From: Amycolatopsis dendrobii
Lineage (GTDB): Bacteria; Actinomycetota; Actinomycetes; Mycobacteriales; Pseudonocardiaceae
Reading direction: 5' to 3'
NCBI RefSeq assembly: GCF_014145675.1
Contig: NZ_JACGZW010000008.1
Span: 434,001 to 498,000, forward strand
DNA length: 64,000 nucleotides
A program made the translations under genes and the position numbers. The notes under the pieces were generated by a model that ran no database searches, was not told the origin of the DNA, and was given only the letters and a program-made list of their open reading frames with translations. How positions within the stretch are numbered: position 1 is the stretch's first letter; each line of letters begins with the position of its first letter. Positions 1 to 9,312 of this stretch are shown piece by piece.

Positions 1-495
1 GATCGCGACGATCTGCGCCATCGTCTTCGCCTTGCCGCCGCGGCTGGCCGGGATCACGCCGTGCCGGATCACCCAGAACCGCAGCAGCGTCACGCCGATC
101 TCGCGCACCGCGATCACGATCGTGACCCACCAGGACAGCTCCCCCAGCGCGCTGAGCCCGATCAGCGCGGCGCCGATGAGCGCCTTGTCCGCGATCGGGT
201 CCGCGATCTTGCCGAAGTCGGTGATGAGCCCGTAGCGGCGGGCGACCCAGCCGTCCACCTGGTCGGTGGCCGAGGCGATGGCGAACAGGCCGGTGGCGAT
301 CGCGCGCCAGGTGGTGTCCTCGCCGTGGCCGGTGAACAGCGCGACGACGAACAGCGGGACCAGGACGAGCCGCGAGATGGTGAGCAGGTTCGCCAGGTTC
401 AGCGTCGGGACTGGAGTCGCCTCGGGCAGCTGGGCCCCGCCCTCGGAAGCGGCGCGGGGCACGCCCTCGCCCGCCCCGCTGGGCGCGGCACTCAC
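1..495 (-). CDS. pgsA: CDP-diacylglycerol-glycerol-3-phosphate phosphatidyltransferase (partial)
   Basis: This is a membrane CDP-alcohol phosphotransferase that moves a phosphatidyl group from CDP-diacylglycerol to glycerol-3-phosphate, the committed step to phosphatidylglycerol and cardiolipin. The full family signature D-x2-DG-x2-AR-x8-G-x3-D-x3-D is visible (DQVDGWVARR, then GKIADPIAD), with hydrophobic stretches on both sides. The GTG start overlaps the rimO stop as GTGA, so the two are probably co-translated. The C-terminus runs off the left edge and 165 codons are present. Substrate choice within the family (PgsA versus another CDP-alcohol enzyme) is inferred from the actinobacterial neighbourhood rimO-pgsA. 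Confidence 0.92.
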   Translation of the reverse strand, partial: MSAAPSGAGEGVPRAASEGGAQLPEATPVPTLNLANLLTISRLVLVPLFVVALFTGHGEDTTWRAIATGLFAIASATDQVDGWVARRYGLITDFGKIADPIADKALIGAALIGLSALGELSWWVTIVIAVREIGVTLLRFWVIRHGVIPASRGGKAKTMAQIVAI

Positions 496-1940
496 CGGCC
501 GGCGTCCGGCGCCGGGCGGACGACCAGGTCGACGCCGGCGGAGTCGACGACCTCGCAGCGGACGATGTCGCCCACCGCGAGCGGCTTGGTGTCTTCGTCC
601 TCGAGGATGACGCATTCCCCGTCGACCTCGGGGGCCTGGTGCGCGGCGCGGCCGACCGCGTCGTCGCCGTCCGTGCCGTCGTGCTCGACCAGGACGTCCA
701 CGAAGGTGCCGATGCGGTCCTCGGCGCGCTGCGCGGTCAGCTCCTCGACCAGCGCCGAGATGCGCGCGACGCGCTCGGCGACCACGGCCGGGTCGAGCTT
801 GCCCTCGAAGGTCTCGGCCTCGGTGCCGTCCTCGTCGGAGTAGCCGAACACGCCGACCGCGTCGAGCCGGGCCCCGGTGAGGAACCGCTCCAGCTCGGCC
901 AGGTCGTCCTCGGTCTCGCCGGGGAAGCCGACGATCACGTTGGTGCGGATGCCCGCCTCGGGCGAGTACTCGCGGATCTGCTCGGTGAGCGCGAGGAACG
1001 AGTCGGTGGAGCCGAACCGGCGCATCCGGCGCAGCACCTGCTCGCTGGAGTGCTGGAAGGACAGGTCGAAGTAGTCCGCGACGCCCGGCGTGGTCGCGAT
1101 CGCCTTGACCAGCTGCGGCCGCGTTTCGGCGGGCTGCAGGTAGGAGACGCGGACGCGCTCGATGCCGTCGATCTCGGCCAGCCGCGGCAGCAGCAGTTCG
1201 AGCGCACGGGTGCCGTCGCGGCCGAAGTCCTTGCCGTACGACGTGGAGTTCTCGCTGACCAGGAACAGTTCCTTCGCGCCGTTCTCGGCGAGCCAGGCCG
1301 CCTCGGCGACGATCTCGTCGGGCTGGCGGGACACGAACGACCCGCGGAACGACGGGATCGCGCAGAAGGAGCAGCGGCGGTCGCAGCCGGACGCGATCTT
1401 CAGCGCGGCGACCGGGGAATCGTCGAGCCGCGTGCGCAGGACGCGCGGGCCCCAGCCGTGCTGCGCGTGCCCGGGCACCTCGACCTCTGCCGTCGCGGCG
1501 GGCCGCTGCACCGGGCTGATCGGCAGCAGTTTGCGCCGGTCGGACGGGGTGTGCGCGGCGATCGCGCGGCCGGCGACCACGTCGTCGAGGCGCGAGGACA
1601 GGTCGGCGTAGTGGTCGAAGCCGAGCACGGCGTCGGCCTCGGGCAGGCTGTCGGCGAGTTCGTTGCCGTAGCGCTCGGCCATGCAGCCGACCGCGACGAC
1701 CTTGCGCCCGGTGTCGGCGGCGGCGAGCAGCGTGTCGACCGAGTCCTTTTTGGCCGATTCGACGAACCCGCACGTGTTGACCACGACGACGTCGGAATCC
1801 TCCGGTTCGGCGGCCAGTTCCCAGCCGCCCGCGGCCAGCCGGCCCGCCAGCTCCTCGGAATCGACCTCGTTGCGGGCGCAGCCCAAGGTCACGAGGGAGA
1901 CACGGCGGGCGCGAGCGGAGTCAGCGGCTGGAGAAGGCAC
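492..1940 (-). CDS. rimO: Ribosomal protein S12 methylthiotransferase RimO
   Basis: Radical-SAM enzyme that methylthiolates a conserved aspartate of ribosomal protein uS12 (known for the family). The N-terminal UPF0004 domain carries the expected cysteines in LGCARNEVDSE, NTCGFVES and VGCMAERYG, about residues 20, 56 and 86. The radical-SAM cluster motif CDRRCSFC (CxxxCxxC) lies near residue 185, and a C-terminal TRAM-like segment follows. The length of 482 aa is usual. The GTG start is the first plausible one in front of the conserved VSLVTLGCARN block; sequence further upstream in this frame belongs to the antisense of the AAA+ gene. It overlaps the following pgsA by 4 bp. Confidence 0.93.
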   Translation of the reverse strand: MPSPAADSARARRVSLVTLGCARNEVDSEELAGRLAAGGWELAAEPEDSDVVVVNTCGFVESAKKDSVDTLLAAADTGRKVVAVGCMAERYGNELADSLPEADAVLGFDHYADLSSRLDDVVAGRAIAAHTPSDRRKLLPISPVQRPAATAEVEVPGHAQHGWGPRVLRTRLDDSPVAALKIASGCDRRCSFCAIPSFRGSFVSRQPDEIVAEAAWLAENGAKELFLVSENSTSYGKDFGRDGTRALELLLPRLAEIDGIERVRVSYLQPAETRPQLVKAIATTPGVADYFDLSFQHSSEQVLRRMRRFGSTDSFLALTEQIREYSPEAGIRTNVIVGFPGETEDDLAELERFLTGARLDAVGVFGYSDEDGTEAETFEGKLDPAVVAERVARISALVEELTAQRAEDRIGTFVDVLVEHDGTDGDDAVGRAAHQAPEVDGECVILEDEDTKPLAVGDIVRCEVVDSAGVDLVVRPAPDAGR

Positions 1941-2101
1941 GACGTTCAGGGTAGCCGTCGCCTGCGGACCGCCCCGCGACGGCGTCGCCCAGTGCGGTGA
2001 AGCGGCCTCCTCCGGCCGGGCCGCTCCGCCGCCACGACCCGGCTGAGGTGCGCCGGGGCCGGTCGGCCGGGCCGCACCCGGCGCGAGTCCCCGGCGCGGG
2101 A

Positions 2102-5100
2102 TCACTCCGCTGTGGACACGTCCGGAACCGTCAGCAGCGTCAGCTCCGCGTCGTCCAGCGCCTCCAGGTCGACGTCGGGCCCGGCCAGCCGCATCGCCTG
2201 CGCCCGGATCGCGCGTTCGAGCAGGCCGCGGGCCGAACGGCCGTTGGCGAAACCCGTTCCGCGGTCGAGGCCGGCCATGAAGCCGGGCAGCGCTTCGGCG
2301 AGCGCGGCGTCGAGCCGGTAGCCCTGTTTGCCCGCCATGGCGGTGAAGATCGCGGCCAGCTGGTCGTTGTCGTAGTCGGCGAAATGCACCGTCGCGCCGA
2401 AGCGGGACCGCAGTCCCGCGTTGGCGTCGAGGAAGCGGTCCATGTCCGCCGGGTAGCCCGCGGCGATCACGATCAGGTCCTCGCGGTGGTTCTCCATCTG
2501 CACCAGCAGTTCCGCGACCGCCTCGGCCCCGAAGTCGGCGCCGTTCGAGTAGGTCTGGACCAGGTTGTAGGCCTCGTCGATGAACAGCAGCCCGCCGATC
2601 GCCCGTTCGCACACCTCGCGGGTTTTCGGCGCGGTCTGGCCGATGTACTCGCCGACCAGGTCCGGCCGCGCGACCTCGACCAGATGCCCGGACGGCAGCA
2701 CGCCGAGCTCGCGGTAGAGCTGTCCCATCAAGCGCGCGACGGTCGTCTTCGCCGTGCCGGGGTTGCCGGTGAACACCAGATGCCTGCTGCGCGCCCCGAC
2801 CGGCAGCCCGGCCTTGCGGCGGCGCGCGTCCAGCCGCGTTTCCGCGACCAGCGCGCGGACCTGCTCCTTCACCCCGTCCAGGCCGATCATGCCGTCGAGT
2901 TCGGCGAGCAGGTCGTCCAGTCCGCGGCGCGGTCCGGCGTCGTCGCTGACCGCGACCCCGGCCTCGCCCGGCAGGTCCGCGGCCACCAGGACGGCCAGCT
3001 GGTCCGGCGGCGTGTCCGGGGCGGCGGCGAGCCGGCCGGACTGCCCGCTGATCGCGGCTTCCAGCAGTCCGCGCGCGGACCGGCCGTTCGCGAATCCGCG
3101 CCCGCGCGGGATGCGGCGGATCGCCTCGGGCAGCGCGGCGGCGAGGTCGGCGGAGAGCTCGTAGCCCTGGCTCTTCGCCATCACGGTGAAAATCCCGGCG
3201 AGTTCTTCGTTGGTGTAGTCCGGGAATTCGATCCGGCCGGAGAACCGCGACCGCAGGCCCGGGTTGGACTCGAGGAACTCGTCCATCTGCTTCGGATAGC
3301 CCGCGACGAAGACCACCAGGTCGTCGCGGTGGTTCTCCATCTGCACCAGCAGTTCGGTGACGGCTTCCTTGCCGTAGTCGTCGTTGTCGTCGCGCACGAG
3401 GTTGTACGCCTCGTCGATGAACAGCACGCCGCCCGCGGCCCGTTCGCACACTTCGCGGGTCTTCGGCGCGGTCTGGCCGGTGAACTCGGCGACGAGATCG
3501 CCGCGGCCGACTTCGACGAGGTGCCCGGACGGCAGCACGCCCAGCTCGCGGTAGATCTGCCCGACCAGCCGCGACACGGTCGTCTTCGCGGTGCCCGGAT
3601 TGCCGGTGAACAGCAGGTGGCGGCTGCGGACGGCGACCTTCATGCCCGCGTCGCGCCGCCGTGCGTCGACGGCCATCTCGTCCACCATGGACCGCACGCG
3701 CTGCTTCACCGAGTCGAGCCCGATCATCGCGTCCAGCTCGGCCAGCAGTTCGGGGAGGCTGCGCCGCGGTCCGGAATCGTCCACCGCGCCCACCCCGGAT
3801 TCGCCGGGCTGCGGCAGGTCGGCGGCGACGAGGGTGACCAGGTCCGCGCCGCCGTCGGTGGTCAACCGGGTGGACTGCTTGCCGATCGCCGCTTCCAGCA
3901 GCACGCGCGCGGACCGGCCGTTCGCGAAGCCGCGGCCGCGCGGGATCCGCCGGACCGCCTCGGGCAGCGCCGCGAGCAGGTCCGCGGAAAGCTCGTAGCC
4001 CTGGCCCTTCGCCATCGCGCGGAAGATCTGCGCCAGCTCGTCGTTGGAGTAGTCCGGGAATTCGATGGCGCCGGCGAACCGCGAGCGCAGGCCGGAGTTG
4101 GACTCCAGGAAGGCGTCCATCTCCTTGGGGTAGCCGGCCGCGAAGACCACCAGGTCCTCGCGATGGTTTTCCATCTGCACCAGCAGTTCCGCGACCGCTT
4201 CCCGGCCGAAGTCGTCGTCCTTGTCGTTCACGAGGTTGTACGCCTCGTCGAGGAACAGCACGCCGCCGACGGCCCGCTGGACCGCCGCGCGGGTCTTCAG
4301 CGACGTCTGTCCCACGTACTCGCCGACCAGGTCGGTGCGGGTCACCTCGACGACGTGGCCCTTGGGCAGCGCACCGAGCGCTTGGTAGATCTTGCCGAGC
4401 AGCCGGGCGACGGTCGTCTTCGCCGTGCCGGGATTTCCGGTCAGCAGCAGGTGGCGGCTGCGCACCGCGACCTTCATGCCCGCTTCCCGGCGCCGCGCGT
4501 CGATCGTCATCTCCGACGTCAGCGAACGGACCCGCTCCTTGACCGCGGCGAGGCCGATCATCCCGTCCAGTTCGGCGAGCAGCTCCTCGATCGAGGACCC
4601 GCCGCGCTGGCCCGCCGCGGCGACGAGCGGCTCGATGTCCGGGTGGCCGATCTCGATCCGGGTGCCCGGCATCGCGCCCCGGCTGATCGCCTGCCGCGAC
4701 GCCGCGTCCAGCAGCGCCTCCACCGTGCGGGCACTGGGTTCCTTGGCCAGCGCGGCGAGCCGGTCGCGTACGTCGGCGGGCAGGCCGAACGAGCGTTCCC
4801 GGGCGAGGACGTCGAGCAGCGCGGCCGCTTCGGCGGGCCGGTCGAACCGGGGCAGCCGGTACTGCAGCATGTTCTGCACCAGGTCGGGAGCCTCCGTGCT
4901 GAGCTGTTCGAGGACCTTCTCAGTGCCGTCCAAGACGATCAAGCGGCAGCTGTCCTGGTCGCGCGCGTAGTTGCGAAGCAGCCGGACGGTGGCCGCGACG
5001 TCCTTCTCGAACAGCGCGTCGGCCCGCTCGGCGAGCATGAGCGCGGAGCCGCCGTTCTCGATCTCGTTGATCGTCGCGGGCACCGAACGCTCGAGCGGGT

Positions 5101-6316
5101 CGTCGCCGTACTCGGCGATCAAGGCGGCGCAGTCGAAGAACTCGGCGTTGTCGAAGCCGACTTCGGCGTCGGTCAGCGACGCCTTCAGCGCCCGGGTGAA
5201 CCGGCGCTGGCCGGTGTTCGGCTCCCCCACCAGCAGGATGAACGGGTTCGGCTGCTTGGTGCCCGCGGTCATCCGGGCCGCTTCGCGCTTTTCCCATTCG
5301 GCGTAGGCCTTCTGCCACTCCTCGTAGGCCTTTTCGTAGCGGGACTGCTCCTTGCGCTGCCACATCCGGTTGCCCGCGGCCAGCAGGTCGAGCGTGACCG
5401 ACCGGCTGTGCCGCGCCATGTCGCCGAGCACGTTGCTGCCGGAGCCGTCCGACCCCGGCCGCTCCGGTTCGACCGGCGGCGGTTCGCCGGGGCCGTTCGC
5501 GGTGCCGTGCCGGGTGGCGTCCGCCCAGGCGACCACCCGGGTGGCGCGCGTGACGAACTCGGCCATCGATTCGGACCCGGCGACGAACATCCCCGCCTGG
5601 CCCAGGTTCTCGACCCGGATCTGCGGCGGTTGGGCGGGATTCGGGGCCGGGGCGCTCGCGGGGACCGGCGGCGGCCCCGCGACTGGCTGCGGTCCCGAAG
5701 GTGCGGCGGGCGGCTGCGGTCCCGGAGGCGCGGCGGGCGGCTGCGGTCCCGGAGGCGCGGCGGGCGGCGGCTGCGCCGGGACTTGCCCGGACCACGGGCC
5801 GCCCTGCGGCTGCGGATAGCCCGGCTGCGGCGGCCGGTAGCCCTGCGGGGCGGGCGGCGGGCCGCCGAATCCGTTCCCTTGCGGCGCGCCGGGTCCGGGA
5901 TGACCGCCGGGGTTGCCCTGCGGCCCGGGATAGCCCTGCGGCCCCGGATACCCGCCGGGATTGCCTTGCGGCCCGGCGAATCCGCCCGGGTTGCTCCGCG
6001 GACCCGGATACGGCTGCCGGGGCCCTCCGCCGGGACCGGGATAGCCCGGCTGCCCGCCCTGGTACTGCTGCGGCGCGCCGTACCCCGGCGCGGGAGTGCC
6101 GGGAGAGGGCGGCGGCACGGGACGGGCGGCGCCGCGGTAGCCGGGATCCGCGGGCGGCTGCGTGTACTGCCAGTTCCCGTCCGGCAGCCTCCGCTGCCAC
6201 GCCTGGCCGGGGACGAGCAGCCAGCCGACGCCGTCCGGGCCGGTCAGCGCGGCCGTCCGGCCCGCCGCCGCCTCCGACTGTGCGGCCTGGAATGCGTCCC
6301 ACCCTGCGCGCGTCAA
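2102..6316 (-). CDS. Large multi-AAA+ ATPase with three CbxX/CfxQ-type modules
   Basis: A 1404-aa protein. Residues about 60-250 are Gly/Pro/Gln-rich and low in complexity (repeated PGYPGP and PQGNPGG patterns). A charged helical linker follows at about 320-355, then three tandem CbxX/CfxQ (EccA/SpoVK-like) AAA+ modules, each with GNPGTAKT Walker A (about residues 627, 905 and 1184) and LFLDEAYNLV-type Walker B. Spacing is about 278 aa. A fourth, degenerate module precedes them: the P-loop near residue 364 reads GEPNTGQRR, without the catalytic Lys-Thr/Ser, and its Walker B-like strand reads ALMLAERADALF. The only conventional in-frame start is TTG, about 10 nt after GAGGGGGAG. Cellular role unknown; related modules remodel partner proteins. 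Confidence 0.85.
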   Translation of the reverse strand: MTRAGWDAFQAAQSEAAAGRTAALTGPDGVGWLLVPGQAWQRRLPDGNWQYTQPPADPGYRGAARPVPPPSPGTPAPGYGAPQQYQGGQPGYPGPGGGPRQPYPGPRSNPGGFAGPQGNPGGYPGPQGYPGPQGNPGGHPGPGAPQGNGFGGPPPAPQGYRPPQPGYPQPQGGPWSGQVPAQPPPAAPPGPQPPAAPPGPQPPAAPSGPQPVAGPPPVPASAPAPNPAQPPQIRVENLGQAGMFVAGSESMAEFVTRATRVVAWADATRHGTANGPGEPPPVEPERPGSDGSGSNVLGDMARHSRSVTLDLLAAGNRMWQRKEQSRYEKAYEEWQKAYAEWEKREAARMTAGTKQPNPFILLVGEPNTGQRRFTRALKASLTDAEVGFDNAEFFDCAALIAEYGDDPLERSVPATINEIENGGSALMLAERADALFEKDVAATVRLLRNYARDQDSCRLIVLDGTEKVLEQLSTEAPDLVQNMLQYRLPRFDRPAEAAALLDVLARERSFGLPADVRDRLAALAKEPSARTVEALLDAASRQAISRGAMPGTRIEIGHPDIEPLVAAAGQRGGSSIEELLAELDGMIGLAAVKERVRSLTSEMTIDARRREAGMKVAVRSRHLLLTGNPGTAKTTVARLLGKIYQALGALPKGHVVEVTRTDLVGEYVGQTSLKTRAAVQRAVGGVLFLDEAYNLVNDKDDDFGREAVAELLVQMENHREDLVVFAAGYPKEMDAFLESNSGLRSRFAGAIEFPDYSNDELAQIFRAMAKGQGYELSADLLAALPEAVRRIPRGRGFANGRSARVLLEAAIGKQSTRLTTDGGADLVTLVAADLPQPGESGVGAVDDSGPRRSLPELLAELDAMIGLDSVKQRVRSMVDEMAVDARRRDAGMKVAVRSRHLLFTGNPGTAKTTVSRLVGQIYRELGVLPSGHLVEVGRGDLVAEFTGQTAPKTREVCERAAGGVLFIDEAYNLVRDDNDDYGKEAVTELLVQMENHRDDLVVFVAGYPKQMDEFLESNPGLRSRFSGRIEFPDYTNEELAGIFTVMAKSQGYELSADLAAALPEAIRRIPRGRGFANGRSARGLLEAAISGQSGRLAAAPDTPPDQLAVLVAADLPGEAGVAVSDDAGPRRGLDDLLAELDGMIGLDGVKEQVRALVAETRLDARRRKAGLPVGARSRHLVFTGNPGTAKTTVARLMGQLYRELGVLPSGHLVEVARPDLVGEYIGQTAPKTREVCERAIGGLLFIDEAYNLVQTYSNGADFGAEAVAELLVQMENHREDLIVIAAGYPADMDRFLDANAGLRSRFGATVHFADYDNDQLAAIFTAMAGKQGYRLDAALAEALPGFMAGLDRGTGFANGRSARGLLERAIRAQAMRLAGPDVDLEALDDAELTLLTVPDVSTAE

Positions 6317-6435
6317 AAAGACCAGCTCCCCCTCAGGTGCCCGTGCGGCGAACCCGCCGCCGTCCCATTGTGCCCAACCCGGGACGCTCCGCGACGGCTA
6401 GTCGCCGAACTCGTCCGTTCCCGCTTCGCGTGCGG

Positions 6436-8484
6436 TCACCACCGCAGGGCTTGTTTGAGCTGTTTGACCGCGATCGGCGCGAGTGTCGTGTTGAAGGTCG
6501 CGGACGGGTGATTGTCGTCCATGTAGACCAGCACGTTCCCGACGACCGCGCGGCAGCGCTTCTGGTCGCAGTAGTAGTCGGTGAAGTCCAGGAAAGTCAC
6601 GTTGTCCGGGACGTCGTCGACCTGCTCCCACGACGGCGTCGCGGCCACCGCGGCGGACCGCGGCACCGAGCACGACGGGTCGGCCGGGCTCTTCTGCGCG
6701 ACGCAGCTGGCCATGTTGAACGTGTAGCGCGGGTTGTCGCGCACGGCCACGACCGGGATGCCCGCTTTGTCCAGCGTGGCCCAGACGTCGGCGAAGCCCT
6801 TCGGCGTCGTCTCGTTCGGCCCCGGCTTGGCGTTGATGGTGCCGAGCATGATCACCGCGTCCGGGTGCGTGTCGAGCAGTTCGTCGGTGACCGCCTTGTT
6901 CCAGTCGAGGCAGGGCTGGTCGCCCGGCATCAGCTCGGAACCGGACGAGTACGGGCACGCACCCTTCAACATGGTCGAGACCTGCCAGCCGTCGGAGGTC
7001 ACCGCGGGCCGGAACGACGCGAGGAACTGCTGGATGTGCGAATCCCCGACGAGCACCACCCGCTTCGCCGGCGGGCCTTCCGGGGACTCGGTGCAGATCT
7101 GGAGTTCTTTGTTGCGCGGCGAGATCGAGCACTGGTCCGGGGGCGTGCGGGCCCAGTCGTCGGCCAGCTTCACCGTGGGCGGCACGATCGACGGCGACGA
7201 CGCGCCGCGGTAGACGAAGCCCGGCGCGTGTGCGACCGCGCCCGGGTGGTCCGGGTCGCCGATGGCGATCTCGTAGTTCGCCCGCGCGCTGCTCACGCCC
7301 TGCCAGACGCCGCTCGCGACGAGCACCGGGGCCAGCGCGAGCACGCCGAACCGGTAGGCGCCCCACTGTTTCGCGGTGCCGATCTTCGACAGCCGGATCG
7401 GGTTCTCGATCAGGTGATAGGTCAGGATCGAGAGCAGGAACGACACGCCGACCACGAACGTGCCGCCCAGCAGGCCGACCGCTACCCGGTCGCGGACGAT
7501 CAGGTAGAACACCAGCACCGGCCAGTGCCACAGGTACAGCGAGAAGCTGAGGTTGCCGACGTAGCCGAGGAACTTCGAGCTGAGCCAGCGGTCCGCGCCG
7601 AGCACACTTTCGGTCTGCCCGGCGACCAGCACCAGTCCCGCGGAAAGGGTCGGCCACAGCGCGATCCAGCCGGGGAACACGCTGTCGACCTCGAGCAGCA
7701 CGCCGCACAGCACCAGCCCGGCTACGCCGATCCAGCCGAGCACGATGCGCAGCAGCCGCGGCAGCGTGACCTGGTCGAGGAACATCGCCATCAGGCCGCC
7801 GAGCGCGAATTCCCACACTCGGGTGAGGCCGTGGAAGTAGGCCAGCGGCTGGTCGGCGGCGGTGAGGTACACCGAATACGCGAGCGAGGCGGCGAACAGG
7901 ACGATCAGCAGCAGGTTCACCGTGCGCCGCAGCGACCAGCCGAGCCTGCGCACGAGCAGGCCGAGGCCGACGAACAGCAGCGGCCACAGCAGGTAGAACT
8001 GGCCCTGGATGGACAGCGACCAGAAGTGCTGCACCAGGCTCGCGCTGTTGTGCTGGGCGAAGTAGTCGACCGAATCGGCCGCGAGCTGCCAGTTCTCGTA
8101 GAACAGCGCCGAGGCGACGACCTCGCGGATCGTCTGGAACCAGCGGTCCTGCGGCAGCAGCAGCTGCGAGAGGACCACGACGGTCAGCAGCACGGTCATC
8201 GCGGCCGGGAAGAGCCGCTTGATCATCCGGCCCCAGGTGGCGCGCAGCTCGATGCGGCCGCGCAGCAGCGCCCGGTAGAGCTGGCCGGTGATCAGGAACC
8301 CGGAGACGAGGAAGAACACGTCGACGCCGCCGGAAATGCGGTCGAACCACACGTGGTAGACGACGACCAGCACCGAGGCCAGCGCCCGCACGCCCTGCAG
8401 CTCGGGCCGGAACCGCGCCTGCGCGCTCGGCCCGGCGGGAGGTTTGCCGGGCCGTTCCGGGGCGACCACCGTGGTGCCGGACAT
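6436..8484 (-). CDS. OafA/YrhL-type membrane acyltransferase with C-terminal SGNH domain
   Basis: Predicted O-acyltransferase of cell-surface glycans. The first 410 residues form an acyltransferase-3 domain with about ten membrane segments, beginning with the typical RPELQGVRALA and GGVDVFFLVSGFLITG blocks. The extracytoplasmic SGNH domain shows VVLVGDSH near residue 478 (nucleophilic Ser block) and DDNHPS near residue 656 (Asp-His block), so the esterase/transferase triad looks intact. The ATG has an excellent GGGAGGAA site 6 nt upstream. It is monocistronic, with a possible promoter at 8548-8576. The acceptor (peptidoglycan, teichoic acid or another polysaccharide) cannot be read from sequence. 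Confidence 0.9.
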   Translation of the reverse strand: MSGTTVVAPERPGKPPAGPSAQARFRPELQGVRALASVLVVVYHVWFDRISGGVDVFFLVSGFLITGQLYRALLRGRIELRATWGRMIKRLFPAAMTVLLTVVVLSQLLLPQDRWFQTIREVVASALFYENWQLAADSVDYFAQHNSASLVQHFWSLSIQGQFYLLWPLLFVGLGLLVRRLGWSLRRTVNLLLIVLFAASLAYSVYLTAADQPLAYFHGLTRVWEFALGGLMAMFLDQVTLPRLLRIVLGWIGVAGLVLCGVLLEVDSVFPGWIALWPTLSAGLVLVAGQTESVLGADRWLSSKFLGYVGNLSFSLYLWHWPVLVFYLIVRDRVAVGLLGGTFVVGVSFLLSILTYHLIENPIRLSKIGTAKQWGAYRFGVLALAPVLVASGVWQGVSSARANYEIAIGDPDHPGAVAHAPGFVYRGASSPSIVPPTVKLADDWARTPPDQCSISPRNKELQICTESPEGPPAKRVVLVGDSHIQQFLASFRPAVTSDGWQVSTMLKGACPYSSGSELMPGDQPCLDWNKAVTDELLDTHPDAVIMLGTINAKPGPNETTPKGFADVWATLDKAGIPVVAVRDNPRYTFNMASCVAQKSPADPSCSVPRSAAVAATPSWEQVDDVPDNVTFLDFTDYYCDQKRCRAVVGNVLVYMDDNHPSATFNTTLAPIAVKQLKQALRW

Positions 8485-8789
8485 GCAGGGTTCCTCCCGA
8501 GGGCCGGCAGCGGGCCGGGCCGCCGACTACTGGTCATGTGCGCTCACTAGCTATACGTGACGGCTCGCGGCGTCACGCATCCGGGGTCCCCCGATGGAGC
8601 CGCTCGGCCAACGCCCGCGATTCGAGAGGCGACCGAGGCGCGACTGCCGAGGCCGAAGGACCTCCCGGGCCCGAGCCGGCCGTCGCCGGCCCAGCCTGAC
8701 CGCCGGGAACTTCGCTCCCCGCACGACCGGCAAAGCCCCTGACGGAGCCGCTCGGCGCGGCCGGTCCTCGCGGTCGTTATCTTGACCAG
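8485..8789. other. Divergent intergenic region, acyltransferase/argA
   Basis: A 305-bp gap between two divergent genes. It holds the acyltransferase ribosome-binding site, a possible promoter for that gene, and a leaderless-type hexamer for argA at 8778-8783. A 13-bp direct repeat (GGAGCCGCTCGGC) occurs at 8596-8608 and 8744-8756. Short open frames here have skewed arginine-rich composition and no start signals, so no gene is called. Confidence 0.6.
8548..8576 (-). promoter_or_regulatory. Possible promoter of the acyltransferase gene
   Basis: On the minus strand GTGACG (8576-8571) and TAGCTA (8553-8548) are 17 bp apart, a reasonable vegetative -35/-10 pair about 65 bp before the ATG. An overlapping TATAGC would be an alternative -10 with 15-bp spacing. 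Confidence 0.35.
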
Positions 8790-9308
8790 GTGCCCGATTC
8801 CCGCTCCCCGTCCGTCCGCCGCGCGCGGATCGCCGACGTCCGCAAGATCAAGGCCCTCGTCGATTCCGACGCGGGCCGCGTGCTCCTGGAAAAAGATCTG
8901 GTCACGCTCTACGAGGCGGTGCAGGAGTTCTGGGTCGCGATCGACGAGGAGACGGACGACGAGGACGTGCTGGGCGCCGCCGCGCTGCACGTGCTGTGGG
9001 AGGACATCGGCGAACTCCGCACCGTGGTGGTCGACAAGGCGGCGCGCGGCCGCGGGATCGGCCGCGCGCTGGTCGGCAGGCTCGTCGAAGAGGCCCGCGA
9101 GCTGGGGCTCAAGCGGCTGTTCGTGCTGACGTTCGAGACGTCGTTCTTCGCCGGGCACGGATTCGTCGAGATCGACGGCGCCCCGGTGTCGCACGAGGTG
9201 TACGAGGAGATGCGGCGGTCGCTGGACCCGGGCGTGGCGGAGTTTCTCGACCTGCCTTACGTCAAGCCGAACACGCTCGGGAACTCGCGGATGCTGCTGG
9301 AGTTCTGA
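8790..9308 (+). CDS. argA: Amino-acid N-acetyltransferase (ArgA, short GNAT form)
   Basis: Single-domain GNAT enzyme of 172 aa, matching the short actinobacterial ArgA (Rv2747 type) that makes N-acetylglutamate, the first step of arginine synthesis. The acetyl-CoA loop is VVDKAARGRGIGRALV near residues 80-95. The C-terminal block LPYVKPNTLGNSRMLLEF is typical of this subfamily. The GTG start has no Shine-Dalgarno sequence; TATCTT lies 6 nt before it, fitting a leaderless transcript. Its position beside pgsA/ftsK-region genes matches mycobacterial gene order. It converges on the lipoprotein gene with a 4-bp gap. Confidence 0.88.
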   Translation: MPDSRSPSVRRARIADVRKIKALVDSDAGRVLLEKDLVTLYEAVQEFWVAIDEETDDEDVLGAAALHVLWEDIGELRTVVVDKAARGRGIGRALVGRLVEEARELGLKRLFVLTFETSFFAGHGFVEIDGAPVSHEVYEEMRRSLDPGVAEFLDLPYVKPNTLGNSRMLLEF

Positions 9309-9312
9309 CCGC

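Noticed and set aside
1997..6511. Very long plus-strand frame opposite the AAA+ gene
   Set aside because: It is the antisense shadow of a gene with three intact AAA+ modules; the antisense product is His/Gln/Arg-rich without domains.
8551..8785. Short overlapping frames on both strands between the acyltransferase gene and argA
   Set aside because: Arg/Pro-rich composition, no ribosome-binding or leaderless signals, and no recognisable domain; typical chance frames in GC-rich DNA.
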